Shown here: positions 52,723-63,425 of the stretch, piece after piece | How positions within the stretch are numbered: position 1 is the stretch's first letter | Layout of the letters: every line of letters starts with the position of its first letter | Assembly (NCBI GenBank): GCA_003868215.1 | Contig: QWDQ01000004.1 | Coordinates: 558,001-622,000, forward strand | Source: Pseudophaeomoniella oleicola | Taxonomy: Eukaryota > Ascomycota > Eurotiomycetes > Phaeomoniellales > Phaeomoniellaceae | DNA: 64,000 bases | Direction of reading: 5' to 3' | Translations under genes and position numbers: made by a program | Notes under the pieces: model-generated | Database searches by the model: none | What the model was told of the DNA's origin: nothing | What the model saw: only the letters and a program-made list of their open reading frames with translations

Positions 52723-54067
52723 TCAAAGTTCTTCGCTGCTGCCAACGTAGGCATTGAAGTTGACGTTGCCGTTGATGGGCGAGTCAGTGATTTCGGGTCC
52801 AGTGACGGTTTTCACTGTTTGTCCATTGCGGGCAACCGTGATGGTCACCTGACCGGTCTGTCCATTCATAGGCGTCGAGAAGTGGTTGATTCCGGCAGTG
52901 TTGGCACGGAAATAAGTTGGTATGTTTTGACCGACTTGGATCTGGACATCTGATGGCTCTGACACGAGGACGGTCGCGAAGACCTTGTCCTGGGAGACCA
53001 ACAGTGGTGAGTACTCCGTCTGTCCTTGGCTGGGGTTGTTGCCAGTGGTGCCGTCGGTCGACCCTGCGGTGCCCGGAGTCAACTTGTACCAGTAGGAGAT
53101 CTTTTCGGCATCGACGGTTGCTGCTGTCTGGTTGCTGGACTTGTAGGCGTCAATGAAATGAGGCAACATGGTGCGCCATCCATCATGCGGCATACCGCTC
53201 ACATACCCGGCTCCAGTAGGTATGCCAGACTCATGGATCGGTCCGATATAGTGAGATTCACCATAATCATTCCAGGTCAAAATCTCGACAATTGCCGGCT
53301 GAAGTTCGATGGCCTGAGACCAACGATCGACCCAAAGCGAATCACCTCTCCAAAGCCAGTTCTTGTTCCACTCTGCAATGTTGGTGTAGAACCATGGCGA
53401 AATGGCCATCATATATGGCTTCCCACCGAGAGCGCTCATATAGGATTCGTCGCCATCGGTTGTCATGTCATTTGGACCGTTTGGCCAAGCTGCCCAGGCA
53501 AATGCACCGTCAACAGCGCTGTTGGACGCCACTTCGCTTGCACCCATTGAAGACCAGTCAGGCATGAAGAAACAGTCAGTTGCAGCTTTGATACCGTCCC
53601 AATCGCCAGTGTTGTCGGTACCCTCGAAAGTCGAAACCAGAGGTTTGTTTTGGTAATGGAACTGTGCAGGAGAATCCTTGTACTGGTTGATCTTGGAGAT
53701 GATATCGTTGGCAGCCCAAGCACCTTCGGAAAGGTAGTCGAAGCTCAAGAAGAGCGAGAAATTTCCAGCATTCTCTGCTGCAGTGTAGGCACTTGCAAGG
53801 ACACTGTCCGTGTTGCCGTCGCCGGCGGCGATGTTCATGGCGAATCCATCAATGTGAGCGGTTTGGGCAGCCGAAATGTCAGAAGCCCAGTCCTCACTAC
53901 TCATGCCTGCTGCATTCCCTGCCTGTACTCTGTTAGTCTCTAGCACAATCAGCAGGAGGAGGATAACCACTTACGATGAAGTGAGCAAAGACATATTTGT
54001 CGTCTGCTGCAACCTTTGTAGTCGAGATGACAGCGGCAACCAACGAGAGAAGAGTTGACCACTGCAT
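52723..54067 (-). CDS. Secreted GH71 alpha-1,3-glucanase (mutanase)
   Basis: Two exons, 54067-53975 and 53922-52723, with a 52-base phase-0 intron, give 430 residues. MQWSTLLSLVAAVISTTKVAA is a signal peptide. The mature protein opens with DDKYVFAHFI, the standard GH71 start, and continues with WASDISAAQTAHIDGFAMNI, LFLSFDYLSEG, VSTFEGTD, FFMPDWSS, DGAFAWAAWP, and EILTWNDYGESHYIGP, all family landmarks. The last 120 residues form a beta-sandwich-like region rather than a known binding module. These enzymes cut alpha-1,3-glucan of the fungal wall in remodelling and autolysis. Confidence 0.95.
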
Positions 54068-56997
54068 GTTGTAGCGGAATGACCAGCAAATTGATTGGAT
54101 TGGATGTATGTAAAGGAGTGAATTGCGATGCTACGCGTTTCGTGGTAGAGATCGGGGACCAGCTCGCTATCGTCTTGCGAATAGTCGAGGTAAATGTAGG
54201 GAATGGACGTGAAGGTTCGAATCAATCGAAACACTTTCACGGAATATTGGTTTGTTGTTTGGGAGCGGAAGAATCTCACAGAGACATAGGCAATGTTGTT
54301 GAGTAACCGTCTGAAATCGAGACAGGAAGGTCCGGAAGGAATGGAGGCTTCTTGAAGCTTGAGTGCAGGGGAAGGTTATTGTTGTTTTTGACTTCAGCAA
54401 CGAACAAAGCCTGTCGAGTCTAGCTCGAGTTCTATTTTGAAATGCAAGAAAGGATGAACCAGAAAGGAATGACTGGATCAGGTCCAAGGAAGAGAAAGGA
54501 CCGGCTGCAAGATGCAGAAAGGAAGGGGATTGTTGCGGTGGGATGGTGAATGAAAGAAAGGAAACAAAAAAAAAGTCTCTAGGACCGAGGGAGTGAAGAT
54601 GATTTAATCTCGAGAGAAAGGAACGGTGGGATGGTGGACAAGGGCAAGGTCAGCAAGCTATCACCCGTGATGAGTCCGGAGAGGGACGAGATAGGACGAT
54701 ATGAGATTACACAAGCGCCACGCGATCCTTCACCACGACCAGGAGGTGTTGCTAACGCGGCATACAAGTGTACGGTCGTAGAACGATTCAATCCGCCTTA
54801 CCGTGATAGACTAGACACGCAAGCTGCAGCGCACATTGAAAGGTGAATTTGCACAAATCAGAATCCGGAAGTGGCACGGTGGTAGAGAAACATGGACAGG
54901 TCGTGAAACGCACCGGGCAGGGCGGACGGACCTCAAGATCCTTTCTCCCCTGACGATTCTCCGACTAGTTCGCCAATCAGCACAGATTTGCGAGCCATTG
55001 TTCCCCTTTCGTGTCTCCCAGGGCTAGACAAGGGCAACGGGCCAAGGGTTCCTTTTGCGAGGTGGTGAGATAGGGTGCCATCAATCAAGCCCCAATGCAC
55101 CAAAAGTCAGCGTTCCGGCCCTGGCGATGTTTCCACTTTCATCCATTTGAAACGACCGCGTTGTCCTTACTGGACAAGGGAGACTAATACTACGCTACGA
55201 TTGACTACGCGACGAGGCGAACTTACACAGAGCCGCCGATGTGGATCTATCCGCTAAGATCCGCACTATGAAGGGAAACACAATTCCATTGATGGATTAT
55301 TGTGTTGTCCATAGTTATCTTCCTCAGCGCTTGCATGCGTATACACAATAACTACCTAGGGTTACATACCTAGGTAATGTATGTACCTAGAGATATAGAC
55401 CAAGAGAACACAACCCATAATTACACCCATAATTACTATTCTACAAGAAAGCAGATCTCTCATTCATTCCTTTTGGCAAAAGTATTATCATGACTCTGGA
55501 CAAAGGGGCTAAAGGTAGAAAACAAACAATAGTAATTAGCAAGGGCTAATCAACTAAGGTATAAACTCTTCGGTCGGCCCCATCAATGAATGCCCTTGTC
55601 TTGTTCCTTGTTCCTGGCGTCGCTGGCTGAGGTGAAGGTGGATGGATGGGGACGATCAGGAACCGCCTCGCCGCTCCCAACTGACTAGCTCACTACCTAC
55701 CTGAGGTAAGAGAATCACCTACCTACCTACCTAGGTAGGTACCATAGGTACTACGTGGTAGTCAGTCATATCACAAATCTCACGATAAGTGATTACTGCA
55801 CCTAACTCCCCCTGTACTGTACCCTGTACTAGAACAGTCCGACATGCAATGGACAAATTCTCTGGCATTTATTCCGTACCTACCTACTTGGTACTTCCAT
55901 AATCCATGAACAGACTGTACATACACTGACAGTAATTATATCAACTCTCTTATCTCTAAGTTGCTGCGATGAGAAATGATACCATAGATAATTAGTCTGA
56001 GGTACCTACCTTACACATGCACAGTAATTACTACGGTAGAACAGATCAACTGATTAATTGCCTTTCCATCCCGCCTCACCGGACTGTTTCACCACCAGTC
56101 AGGTACCTCCACCATCACCATCACCATTACCACCATCACTATCTCTCTTCTTCTTCTTCTTCTTCTTCCCCCCTGCTCGGCCTGTCTCCTCTTCTCTTCT
56201 CCACCATCAGTTTCACAGTTTCACCATCTCATGAAACCAAACAAATAATTCAATAGTCAGATAAATAGCCGAGCGCGTCTTCACTCACTCACTCAATTAA
56301 ACCAAATCAACCAATAAGATCCTTTCCACCTCTTCAACGAACCGAAACATAAAACATAACACATAAAACAAAACACTCAAAATGATTGAAAGGATGGTGT
56401 CTACTGACCAATCGCAGCCTCAGGAATGCAATAATAATGATATAGACTTGCTTGTGAATTACGAGACTTGGGGACAATGAGAAATATAATTCATACGATC
56501 GGTTCCATCCATCCATCCATCCTTCGTTCGGCGGGCGGGCGGATGAGAGTTGGCGCGTAGGTAGGTAGAAGACACGTACGTGGCTACCATACTGTAGACA
56601 TCTGGGTAGGGTCGATAATCCATCCATCTGGCTGTGTAGCCGTGGTTCGATTCCTTGTTTGGATAAACAAGAGAGAGCAGAAGAGAATACAGCAAACTAA
56701 TACTATAGTAAGTCAAGTTGTCGGGATGAATGACGGTGCATCACGTAGGTACAAGTACTTAAGCGAACAAATGCTTCATTGTAGATTGAACTAAAGCCAC
56801 GGCAATGACAGCCTTATGGAGATTGGGTGACAGATACAGAGGTTCGAATGTATTAAATTAATGAAGTCGGCTGGCTAGGTATCTCGCGAACTTCGACCTA
56901 TCCATACGTGTAAATCATGACCCGATCACTTTTCTAATGCCTGCAGTATACCTAAATTCCACCATCAACACCTAACGTGAACTTCAGAATTTTTCAC
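54068..56997. other. Large intergenic region rich in simple repeats
   Basis: About 2.9 kb. The first part is the GH71 promoter and leader. A 71-codon frame at 54631-54846 lacks support. From 55340 to 56010 there are many CCTAGG/ACCTACCTA motifs in both orientations, including the near-perfect inverted stretch ACCTACCTACCTAGGTAGGT near 55720. Near 56110-56170 lie CACCAT and CTT runs, and at 56505-56522 a (CCAT) run. No tRNA fold is found around the T-loop-like GGTTCGATTCC at 56642. Confidence 0.55.
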
Positions 56998-59900
56998 TCA
57001 AGGTGATTGAGCTATGCCGTCTTCAGGGGACCGCGCTCGCTCTGTCATCCGCTGCGCCTCTCTCACCTCTGGATCCGACGCATTCTCATCTGTGTCTTCT
57101 TCCGCTGTAGTATTACCGCCATCCTCTTCCTCGTCACTGCTATCTACATCATCACGTCCGGCCATTCCCACCGAGGCTGGTGATTCGCCTACCACGCCAG
57201 GCCGTCTCTTCTTTTCGTAGTCTTGAGCGTGCGCTTCCGTCAATATTGTGCCCATTCGATGAATACCACGGATGGTAGTAGGCGTATGATGAGGTATTTG
57301 CGGGGTGCGAGTTTTACGCAAACGAAGAGGCGATTCACCACCCGATTCCGCACGTTCAATGTCCATGCCCGTGGTAGTCCCGGGTCTCTCCTCTTCTTGT
57401 TGTCCCACAATTTGGGGTGAAGGCTGAAGACTGGCCTTGGAGCTGGACGGAAGGGAATATGGAAGAGGAACATCTCGAGAGGCGCGGAAACGACCGACAT
57501 TGGTGCAGTGCTCATTTTCCACACGGAGTAGTGTCCATACACCCCTCCGGCCAACTTCAGATAGAGCGACCAGGAAGCTGAGGATTGCAGAGTGTTGAAG
57601 TTCACTGGAGTAAATGGCATAGAAGATCCAATTGAAACGTAGAACAGGATCAAGCACCATCGCGGCATAATACATCCAGACATGACGGTACCCTAAGGTG
57701 TTTCGAAGGAAAGGGTATCGCGCATATGGATTGAGTAAACTCCAGTCCATCCCTAGATCCCAGATTGAAGAGTAGATTGCGTTGATTGTGCCGAAGAAAA
57801 TAAATACCGCTCTCAGTTCGTGGGTCTTGTGGATCCGATATAAGCTGAGGGACATATAAAATAGAATGTTGAAGCTGTATTTACCACAGTTGACAAGGTG
57901 AGGGAACCAGTTTCGGGAATCATAGTAACGCCGAATACACTGCAGCGCTCGCCAGACCGCGGGTAACGCGGAGAAGAATCCAAGGAGACGGGAGTGAGAT
58001 GAATTGCACTGAGGAGGATTGTGCCAGTCGTTGATATAAAGGCAGAAGAAAAGTTCGATGTTACCCATTGCGTATGTCTGTGAGCAATACATGTCGCCGA
58101 GGAAGAAGTCTCGAAACTCGACTGGATACAATCCAGCAAGCATCAAGCGCCAGTGAGAATAAGCCCACCACTGTCGACTGTGCCAGTAAAGCACCGGGCC
58201 TGGAAACAGGATGAGGAACATGGTCAGGGCGATGAGCACTAGCGGCCACCAGATATACATCGAATCCGATCCAGACGGTCTGAAATTGAGCCAGAGGAAC
58301 AGGCCGAGTAAGAAGAAGAAGAGGCAAGGCAGCTCGGCAAGCTGCCTCCAATCCAGGACGTTTCGGGCGTCATATTCGAAAATGAACGGATAATTGATCT
58401 TGGCTTTGGTCCAGATCCGACAATTCAGAACGAACATCAGGAATAGCAGCAGTCCCAGAGCATATCCACCGTAGATCTGGAGGAGATAGCTGGCCTGCGT
58501 GCTGACGACCGGATCTAGGTTGTCCAGATGCCGAGCCCCATGCACAAGACCCTCTATCCCCAGGGCTGCACCTCCAGCAAGTAGCAATCCATTCCTGAAG
58601 GCACTCGCTGTATGGGCACCGGTCCTTGGAGTCCTACGTCGCAATTTCCCTACTGCGACCTTGTGATTCCCTCTTTCGAAATATCTGGCATACAGATCCT
58701 CGATAGCTACAATGTAACCATCCACGACCTCGCTCTGCACAAACCATGCTTTATTGACCTTTTCAGACATGTAGCGCCCCGTAGGTCTAGCATTGACGGC
58801 CTTATCGTATTTCTTATTGATTTTTCGAAACGCCGTCCGGTTCAACAGGGCATAGGATTTGAGCAATTCAAGACCTCTGTAATATTCCTGCATGGCAAGT
58901 TTAAGCTTTCGTTTCGCTGCTCGGTATGGAACACTGTCCGGACGTGGTTTTCTCGTATAGTCTCTTCGATTATCGTGCTTTTGTTGTGCTGGGGGATCTG
59001 GCGAACCTAGGCTGGTCATACCGGCCGTGGTCTTCCCAAATCGACGGCGTTTGCCAATTGCTTCTTCTAGGGCTTTCGATATAGCTACGTTGTTGAGCAC
59101 ACCATTGCCTTCTCTTTCACCGTTTGCATTGCCGTTCTTCTTCAATTCTCGGACTTCGTGTGCAGCATTTAACTCTTCCATTCTCCGGTCTCTCATTTCA
59201 TGTAGTTGTTCTCGAATGCTCTGCAGGCGAGCCGATGCCTCCTTTTCTTTTAACTTATAGAATTCTTCAATTTTGTCAAGCTCGTGGTCTAGGAAGTTGA
59301 AAAATTCGTCTTGTCTGGCGTCAAGCTCATGGTATGCTTGCAGACTAACATCGCCAAACGTCGCAGGGCTATCAACGCCTGCGTTGGAGAACATTCGACG
59401 TAGTAATGCAGGCTTTGGACTTGGCCCGGGGCCCGGTTGTGACGCGGCACGTTTCGGTTGCATCAATCTTCTCGGCAGACTTGAAATCGCTTTCCTGGGA
59501 GATTTAGTACCTCCAACATGGTACGCATCCGAACCCGGTTTTTTGATAGCATTACTACCAGCTCTTGCCGCCTCTTGAGAGCGCGCATATGGACTCAAAG
59601 CAGGGTCTGGCAATTCTAGCGACGGTAGCTCCCTTGCCGGTGGTGTCGCGATGATACTCCCGTAGCTTCTTCCTAGGGCGCCGTTCTCAGTATTCCCAGC
59701 CTCCTGAAGAGGAGTCCGTTCTGGTATTGGCATAGGAGGCGTTGTCATGAACATTGTTGAGCTCATTTGTCTCCGAGACTGTGGTTTGTTCCCACTCTCA
59801 TCCTGACCATCAAGACCCTTGCGCAATGCCGGGAACCTGTAGTAGGTAAAAGATGATGGAGTGTACGACTGGATATCTCCATTCTCATCGAGCATATGGC

Positions 59901-60153
59901 TCGGCTTTCGTCTTCCGGGTGTTTTTGGACCGCCATCGACATTGCGCAGTGCTCTCGCTATTGCTTTGACCTTTTTCTTGCCTTGCTATGGAAGGAATCA
60001 GCATTTTGGAAACCAACAAACGAATTGCTGACTACCTTGTAATTGAAGTACTTTGCCCGCCATTCAGGCACCAAATCCTCCTCCAGTTCCCTATCAAAAA
60101 GTCAGTCTTTGCTGTTCAATGCGTCAAGAGGCGCCATACTTTGCAAACTTCAT
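56998..60153 (-). CDS. syg1: SPX-EXS protein, Syg1/XPR1-like phosphate transporter
   Basis: Three exons, 60153-60140, 60090-60036 and 59985-56998, give 1018 residues. The first coding exon has just 14 bases, yet it yields the expected MKFAKELEEDLVPEWRAKYF start of an SPX domain, which supports the model. The tripartite SPX domain runs to about residue 390 (LDHELDKIEEFYKLKEKEA, KLKLAMQEYYRGLELLKSYA, LNRTAFRKINKKYDKAV with the lysine surface for inositol pyrophosphate). Several membrane helices follow, then the EXS domain (about 640-830; GDMYCSQTYAMGNIELFFCL, PALWRALQCIRRYYDSR in near form). An acidic tail ends the protein. XPR1-like proteins export phosphate; yeast Syg1 role is less clear. Confidence 0.94.
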
Positions 60154-60820
60154 TCTGACGGCGCTGCAGCACGTCTACGATTCAGTATTCACTGCAATAA
60201 ATTATTCATGATGGTTTGCTGGACATCGGAAATAGATGCATAGTATAATATTATGAAACTAACTTGCAAGCATTGGATTCAGATTATCACTCAGTAACAG
60301 GAAGTACGAGCCTCGACCCTTTTTCCATTCTATCATCACGTAGTTCTTTCATCAATCACTTCCCCGTGACTCCACTCCAACATTATTTTCAGCGGGGAAG
60401 CCTAGGCAAGATCATCTCCCGCGCCTATTCAACTGCAATCAGAAATCCTAGTAGCCAATGCAATCGACTATGATATCCAGTGATCTTAACAACAGCATGC
60501 AGTTTCATTTTGCCATCACGCAGAGCTTCTCATCCAATATATCAACAAATGTTGTCATCGATGGCCTGTCGACATAGCAATTTACAATACCAGATTTCAC
60601 TCTAACTCAGGATAAATGGGATGGATTTTGACTTGATTCAGTTGTGACACAATTGATCTAGTCCACAGCTAAGCTACTATGTACCTCAGCATATGCTAAT
60701 GTCTTGACATCAAGGCCAGCAAATCTTCTCGTAACTCGTTACTCTGGTACTTTTCTAGCACAAATCCCATTGATTGTGAATGACTTCCTGCAGCTTCATG
60801 GTGCAGAGCCTGTGCTAGAT
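60154..60820. other. Intergenic region
   Basis: SYG1 promoter and 3' flank of the CipC-like gene. No further gene, RNA or repeat is supported. Confidence 0.5.
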
Positions 60821-61318
60821 TTACCAACGACCCTCGAACTGTTGTGGAGCGCTATATTGGTTGGGGTCATATTGGTCAGCATTTTGGCCGTCGACGTAGT
60901 GGTCGTTGTAGAGTTGCTCGGCTTGCTTCTTGGCGTGACGGTGAGCTTCGATCTTGTCGTACTCATCCATACCCTTGGTCTCAGCGAGCTTGTCGACTTC
61001 ACCGCCGACGACGCCAGCAAGAAGCTCCTTGGCGAAAGCGTGGGAGACTGGTTTGCCTATTGAGATATACAAGTCAGCACGGGTACTAACAAAACATGAA
61101 AGACAAGGAGAGCTTACCCTCTTTGCGTTGACGGTCCTCAAACACCTTGAAGCCTTCAAAGGCGGCAGCGCCAGCAACTAGCTCGTGAGAGAACTTGCCC
61201 TCGTGCTCTCCGCCATCGTCACCGTAGACTTGAGCGTGAGCGTCTTGAGATTCGTCTGCGAACACGTCAGCATGTCAAATAAACCAAGTAGGGTATGGAA
61301 CATACTCCAGCCGAACAT
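60821..61318 (-). CDS. CipC-like stress/antibiotic-response protein (DUF3759)
   Basis: Three exons, 61318-61306, 61255-61118 and 61056-60821, give 128 residues. The first exon is only 13 coding bases (MFGW plus one base) and is needed for the family start MFGWNESQDAH. The body is KFSHELVAGAAAFEGFKVFE, KPVSHAFAKELLAGVVGGEV, then a His-rich amphipathic helix and a Tyr/Asn/Gln-rich tail. The family includes Aspergillus CipC, induced by concanamycin A, by carbon limitation and during host growth. Biochemical role unknown; probably cytosolic. Two AGGGG stress elements and a TATA-like box lie within 130 bases upstream. Confidence 0.92.
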
Positions 61319-61410
61319 TTTGAATGTGATATGATCTGAAATGGGTTGATTCTTGTGTGTGAGATATCTTCGTATGTAGTGTATGAAGAAAGGAAAAATG
61401 AAGCAGATGG

Positions 61411-61443
61411 AGGGGGAGGAAGCTCCTTAATATATGGAGGGGG
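61411..61443 (-). promoter_or_regulatory. TATA-like box flanked by stress-response-type AGGGG motifs
   Basis: AGGGGG occurs at about 61411 and again at about 61438 on the plus strand (CCCCT on the coding strand), flanking ATATATTAA (about 61427-61435, coding strand). AGGGG/CCCCT is the stress-response element core. Position, about 95-125 bases before the CipC-like ATG, fits a strong inducible core promoter. Confidence 0.4.
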
Positions 61444-61560
61444 AAGCAGTCCCAAGCTCACCAAGACCCAGTACAATAACTGGTAGTGTTATTTCCATAC
61501 CCCTCGTCCTCATTGCATTCTTAGAGGTCAATGCAGTGACGACAGACTAGTCAACAATAC

Positions 61561-61572
61561 TACTACGTAGTA
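61561..61572. repeat. Palindrome TACTACGTAGTA, copy 3
   Basis: Third perfect copy, about 245 bases upstream of the CipC-like start codon. Confidence 0.7.
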
Positions 61573-61739
61573 ACAGACACTACAAGGATGTGCATTGCTT
61601 TTATTCGTATGTGCTGATTGTGAACCCCACTACCATGTATGAGAGAGCATGTCGAAGAGTGGGAGCTTGTTTCACTGGCCCGACTAGTAGCCAAGGTGAA
61701 CGACTCAGCTCCCTTGGTTTCTGTTGAGTGGTCCAGATC

Positions 61740-62453
61740 TCAAACCGCCCGAACGACACCAATGCCTTTCTCGGGTATGGTGACTTCACCTCGAAAGTGA
61801 CGTGGTTGGTTCCATTCGTTCGATCTCACTGTGAAGGTGTGGCCGTCGTCGTCATTGGTTCCCACTTGTTATTCACCGGAGAGCTTGCCTGGAGCTGTGG
61901 CTCAGCTCAACCCACATAGGCTCGATAGCTTGATTCACAGTTGGGCGAGGAATGGTCACGGTTACTGGATCTTGTATCTACGGCAATAGGTGTATCAGAG
62001 TCCAAAACAGAGTGTTTCAATCATCAACCCGTAGCTCTCAGTCGTTCCGCAAGGTCTTTTCTTTGGCAGCATGAAATTCAAGGTGTCGATCACTTTCAGC
62101 TGTCTCCAGGGTCCGAGGGTCCTCATTCCATCCACACAAGTACCTGTCCCTGATCGATCAAAGTAGACGCTAGAAACCGGGATGTCTTTTCTTTTGAGTG
62201 GCTATGCTAATATATTCGATCATTCCTGGCTCGCTGGGCTTATATCATTATCCAGCCATATCAAGGAAACGACAGGAGGATTTGCGTTGATGTTGTTCAA
62301 TCGCTTCGGGGAACCAAAAGTTAAGTCCTTCCCCGTTGTCTTTGCTTTAGAAGCAAGCTCATCTTGGCGATGCTTGTGTTTACGTGACATCATTTTTTGC
62401 ATCTGAACCCTTTGAAAATCTGGAATTTCAAACGGATTGACGCTTGCTGTCAA
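61740..62453 (-). pseudogene. Possible decayed or multi-exon gene, unidentified
   Basis: The minus strand reads, in order, as protein-like segments: FEIPDFQRVQMQKMMSRKHK (from about 62430), SVYFDRSGTGTCVDGMRTLG continuing to PKKRPCGTTESY (about 62171-61997), IQDPVTVTIPRPTVNQAIEP then MWVELSHSS (about 61977-61880), and HTFTVRSNEWNQPRHFRGEV then IPEKGIGVVRAV with a stop at 61740. Frames differ and I could not find splice sites that join them cleanly. Either it is a real spliced gene or a decayed one. No family recognised. Confidence 0.3.
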
Positions 62454-62630
62454 CGTGCAAAGCCACGCTCATATTGATTACCTAGGAATAATTTACTTTG
62501 TACCTGAAAATAGATCGCCCCGGTTTTGGCGCCCTGCGAGCCTGTTTTCCCTTCACAAGTTCCTTGTCCCACAGCCACGTCTAGAGCACGAAGCGAGCCA
62601 GGCGATACGATCCTCTTGACGCAGGCATCG

Positions 62631-63377
62631 ATGCCATCCATTCCAAAGCCATCAGACTTTCCATCGCCTCTAGCCCCCGTCATCCATCCATCTCCCCTCC
62701 CTCCATCATCCTCCATAGCCAATGTAGTAATCTTCCTCCACGGCCTCGGCGACAACGCCACCAACTTCTCCGGTTTCGCCAAAGCGCTCAATCTCCCCGA
62801 GACGCTGACGATTACCCTGCAGGGCCCGACGCCTTTACCGCTGCCACTGCCCCAAGGATATCACTGGGGCGATGATATCGTCGTCGATCAGAGCTCGGGG
62901 GATTTGGACCCTGATGCCGGGTTCGACCGAGCCAGGAAACTCGTCGCGGAAGACGTCATTCGGAGCACGCTGATTGGCAAATGTGGGTTCCGACCACGCG
63001 AGATCATGGTCTTTGGCTTCGGTCAGGGGGGCATGTTGGCGCTGGCCGTGGCTAAAGATCTCGGTCCAGATGAGCTCGGCGGCGTCATCTCGATTGGCGG
63101 AGCGATCCCATCGAGTGCGAGACTCGTCAGTGGGGAGAAGTCCAAGACGCCCATACTCCTGTTAGGTGGTGCTAGGGGTGCTTTTTCAAGTGCTGTCGGC
63201 ACAGCCGTTAAAAGTATTCAGGGTACGTTTCAACATGTCGAACATCACCAATGGAGGAAGATAGACGACAGCATGCCTGCAAATCGTGAAGAGGTACTAC
63301 CCATGATGCAGTTCTTTGCAAGACGATTACGAAGTCGCAAAGGGGTTCCGGAGGGAGCAATAGAGGTTGGCAGTTAA
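62631..63377 (+). CDS. Acyl-protein-thioesterase/carboxylesterase-like pseudoenzyme
   Basis: The first ATG of the frame, 62631, gives 248 residues starting MPSIPKPSDFPSP. The fold is that of the phospholipase/carboxylesterase (APT) family: VVIFLHGLGDN (about residues 32-42), the LQGPTPLPLPLPQGYHWGDD substrate strip, and IMVFGFGQGGMLAL (about 125-137). In the last motif the nucleophile Ser of GFSQGG is Gly131, and near the C-terminus the usual catalytic Asp and His contexts (GxxD, HxM) are replaced by GGARGAF and DDSMPANREE. All three triad positions look lost while the fold is kept, so it is probably non-hydrolytic. Ends 48 bases from the convergent next gene. Confidence 0.82.
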   Translation: MPSIPKPSDFPSPLAPVIHPSPLPPSSSIANVVIFLHGLGDNATNFSGFAKALNLPETLTITLQGPTPLPLPLPQGYHWGDDIVVDQSSGDLDPDAGFDRARKLVAEDVIRSTLIGKCGFRPREIMVFGFGQGGMLALAVAKDLGPDELGGVISIGGAIPSSARLVSGEKSKTPILLLGGARGAFSSAVGTAVKSIQGTFQHVEHHQWRKIDDSMPANREEVLPMMQFFARRLRSRKGVPEGAIEVGS

Positions 63378-63425
63378 CTTATATACTATTCATGTTGTAC
63401 ACAAAACGCACTGGGTATCGATAGT

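Larger units (their letters stand above)
61319..62630. other. Intergenic region with possible relic
   Basis: Divergent gap between the CipC-like and thioesterase-like genes. It contains the palindrome TACTACGTAGTA (61561-61572) and a set of protein-like minus-strand segments listed separately. Confidence 0.5.

Noticed and set aside
54200-54225. Second T-loop-like GGTTCGAATC
   Set aside because: No stem pairing and no tRNA body.
56620-56670. tRNA-like T-loop GGTTCGATTCC
   Set aside because: The flanking bases do not pair as a T stem, and no A box or acceptor stem is found upstream.
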